A DNA stretch of 16,921 nt from Zancudomyces culisetae (lineage: Eukaryota; Kickxellomycota; Harpellomycetes; Harpellales; Legeriomycetaceae). A program made the position numbers and the translations under genes. The notes beneath the pieces are model-generated. The model searched no databases. It had not been told where the DNA came from and was given only the letters and a program-made list of their open reading frames with translations. Location of the stretch: the NCBI GenBank assembly GCA_001969505.1, contig LSSK01001107.1, positions 1-16,921 of the forward strand, in the 5' to 3' direction. This document shows positions 14,762 to 16,921 of this stretch, in pieces (the first letter of the stretch is position 1; the number at the start of each line of letters is the position of its first letter).

Positions 14762-16921
14762 GCTGCAATTTTACCAGCAGCAATTACAACAGAATCAGAA
14801 TCAGAATCCGGCACAGTATGGATATATACCAACACAAAACAAAATCAATAACACGATGGGGGCGATGGGAGGGCCAGAGATGTCAGACATGGCGAAATAT
14901 TTGCAACGAGCAGGTCTAGCAAATGGTGGTAATATGGGGCAAAATTTTGCCCAGTACGGCGCGATGTACCAGTATCAACAACAGCAGCACATACAACAAC
15001 ACATACAACAGCAATTACAACAACAATTGCAGCAGCAACAGCAACAGCAGCAGATGTTGTTATTGCAGCAGCAATTACAAAAACAACAACAGCAACAACA
15101 ACAACAGCAACAACAACAACAACAACAACAACAATTGCAACAGCAATTGCAACAACAACAGCAATTGCAAATCCAAGAACCACAACAAAGTAAAAAGGAG
15201 GGGAATGAGGCAGTTGGTAAAGGGAAAACAAAAACTTCAAAGAAAAAGAAAAAGCAAAAGGAGGAGGAAACACAAGTAAGTGTGGCAGAATTACAAAGAA
15301 TAGGTACAGAGGGGAGTGTGGATGGGGGACAGAATGGAAATCAACACTATCATAATCAGCAACAACAGCAACAACAACAGTTATTACTTCAAAGGCAGCT
15401 ACAGTTACAACAACAACAACAACAACAACAACAACAGCAACAGCAGCAACAGCAGCAACAACCACAACAGCGAACGGTAGGACAAGTGGAAATTCCAGGA
15501 CAGGGGCAACCATCAAGAATGAATAGCGAAGAATCACCAGTGGAGCACCAAAACCAAAATCAAAACCAAAACCAAAATCAAAATCAACATCAACAAATTA
15601 TGCAACAGCGATTGATAGTACAGCAAATGATTAAACAACAACCAGCACTGGTTCAGGCAATTGTAGTAGCTAGCAATGAGAAGTTAATGAGTATAGCGGA
15701 ACAGATAGCCAAAAATCAAGGAGAATGTGATAATGAGCGGATAGCAGCAGTTTATCAGCAATTGTATCAGCGACAGATAATATTAAGGCGGGTGATGGAA
15801 TATGAGGAGCAATTGAGGGCGGGAGAATCATCAAAGCAGGTGCAGGTGCAGGTGCAGGTGCCGATTGAAGCGCAAAACCAGGTACAAACGCCAACACCAA
15901 TACAAACACAAACACAAATACAAACGCCAACACCAATACAAACACAAACACAAATACAAACGCCAACACAAATACAAACACCTACACAACAGAATAGGGA
16001 ACAAGATGATGAACAAAGGCAGAAACAAAAGCAGAAACAAAAACAAAAGCAAAAACAAAAGCAAATAGAGCAAGCACTAGAACGCGAAAGAGAAAACGAG
16101 AGAGAAAGGGAAAGGGAGAGAGAAAGAGAAAGAGAAGAGGGAATTAAAACAGAAATGGAAACGGTGATTGAACAAGGCCAAGACCAAGATCAGGATCAGG
16201 ATCAGGACCAAGATCAAGGTTTAGAACGAGTGTTAGGGCAAGAGACCGTGCAAGATCAAGACCAATACCACAAAGTAGAGGATGGAATTGAAGAGAGTCA
16301 GGAAAAAAAACGCAAGATAGAGGAGATGATAGATATTGAGGAGGAGATAGAAAAGGGAAATAGAATAATAGAGCAAAATAGAATAATGCGGATCAACGAC
16401 AATCGAGTAAAAGCGGTGGACAAGTATTTGGAGCGAGAGCAGCAGTACCGGACAGGTATGGAAAAACAGCTAGCAAAACAGCAGCGAAAGTATGAGATGT
16501 ATGCACGGGCAGTGGCGGTACGAAAACGAGCGGTTGATAAGTACCAGAACGATCAGGCGAGAGTGGCAGGACCAACACAAGTACAACAGGGACGTAGGGG
16601 AGTGGGAGTGGGAGTGGGGGTGGGAATAGGAATAGGAAGTGGGAGTGGGGTGCGGAGGTACCGACGACGAGAGCTTGAGGCACAAAGTCGGATTAAGGGC
16701 GAACTGGTGCCGATTCGGTTGGATTTGGAAATTAACGGGGTCAAACTGCGCGATACGTTTACGTGGAATGTGGAAGAACAATTAATAACGCCACAAGATT
16801 TTGCAAAGACGCTGTGTATAGATATGGGATTGAACGTCGACAGTTTTGTGCCGGCTGTGGCCAAAAGCATTGAGGAGCAAATAGCCGAGTACAGCGACCA
16901 CCGCGCACAGGTCGACACCAT
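14637..16921 (+). CDS. SNF5: SNF5/SMARCB1-type SWI/SNF remodelling subunit, 5' part
   Basis: The first 761 codons of a core subunit of the SWI/SNF chromatin-remodelling complex; the frame stays open to the window edge. The ATG is the first after an in-frame TAG at 14616. Order: Asn-rich start (1-18); Q18 tract from residue 25; a second Gln-rich zone to about 180; a Lys-rich patch (about 185-208); a third Gln tract (about 240-277); short two-residue repeats of QN, QV, QT, KQ, ER and QD (about 305-525); a charged probable coiled coil (about 545-650); a Gly-Val/Ile/Ser alternating run (655-672); a basic RRYRRRELE; then the SNF5 domain from residue 690, beginning LVPIRLDLEINGVKLRDTFTWN. That block is diagnostic for SNF5/Sfh1 proteins. 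The Gln-rich N-terminus resembles yeast Snf5 more than Sfh1. No intron is seen in 2.3 kb. The domain's second half lies outside the window. Confidence 0.9.
14709..14762 (+). repeat. CAA trinucleotide repeat (17 CAA + CAG)
   Basis: An uninterrupted run of 17 CAA codons plus one CAG encodes Q18 in the SNF5 N-terminus. The nearly pure CAA makes it prone to slippage, and length may vary between isolates. Two further, more mixed CAA/CAG zones follow at about 14970-15175 and 15350-15465. Confidence 0.95.
15888..15992 (+). repeat. 36-bp coding minisatellite in SNF5
   Basis: Two perfect 36-bp copies (15888-15923 and 15924-15959) and a diverged partial third encode repeats of TPTPIQTQTQIQ. The unit is itself built of 6-bp ACACAA-like steps, so hexamer expansion was followed by duplication of a larger block. 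Confidence 0.9.
16597..16624 (+). repeat. Quadruplex-capable G tract inside SNF5
   Basis: Runs of G4, G3, G3, G5 and G3 separated by AGT, AGT, AGT and T, on the coding strand, encode the Gly-Val alternation. This is a very compact match to the G3N1-7 quadruplex pattern. Confidence 0.75.

Noticed and set aside
14701-15279. Poly-Asn frames on the + strand overlapping SNF5
   Set aside because: Shifted readings of the CAA repeats (AAC); only the frame beginning at 14637 reaches the SNF5 domain without a stop.
14845-15537. 230-codon minus-strand Val/Ala-rich frame
   Set aside because: It is the antisense of SNF5 CAA/CAG repeats; the sense strand carries the homologous protein.

Overview
This is AT-rich nuclear DNA from a fungus, with spliceosomal introns, long homopolymer A/T spacers and well-spaced housekeeping genes on both strands. 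No plasmid, phage, organelle, transposon, CRISPR, rRNA or tRNA signature was found by eye. CTG codons fall at leucine positions conserved in several families, so CUG-Ser-clade yeasts are excluded. I cannot name the species. The FPP synthase and acyl-CoA synthetase sequences, the sparse introns and the runs of N and Q would fit an early-diverging fungus, but that placement is inference from memory of the families.

Layout from left to right: the 3' end of QCR2 (complex III core subunit 2; + strand, cut by the window start); an unrecognised small secreted-type protein (1720-2202, +); a three-exon farnesyl diphosphate synthase (2506-3790, +); converging on it, PPM1/LCMT1, the PP2A leucine carboxyl methyltransferase (3868-5022, -); COA4, a twin CX9C cytochrome oxidase assembly factor (5737-5943, -); divergent from it, an ASCC1-like protein with KH-like and 2H phosphoesterase domains (6383-7489, +); a 3.4 kb stretch with no convincing gene but with a 57-nt two-stem hairpin and a G-rich purine tract; a five-exon long-chain acyl-CoA synthetase (10890-13687, +); about 950 bp of very AT-rich spacer; and the 5' part of SNF5 (SWI/SNF subunit; 14637 past the window end, +), whose long low-complexity N-terminus precedes the SNF5 domain.

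The genes are not a functional cluster. QCR2 and COA4 serve respiratory complexes III and IV, FPP synthase and the acyl-CoA synthetase serve isoprenoid and lipid metabolism, and the others are regulatory or nuclear. Two gene models needed rebuilding by splicing: FPP synthase has two introns within its first 82 codons, and the acyl-CoA synthetase has four within its first 106 codons. Taking the first start codon of the large open frame would lose the N-terminus of both. No obvious novel multi-gene system is present. The most interesting unexplained items are the 57-nt hairpin, the array of two-residue repeats in SNF5, two quadruplex-capable G tracts, the orphan secreted protein and the ASCC1 homologue whose KH region lacks its GxxG loop.
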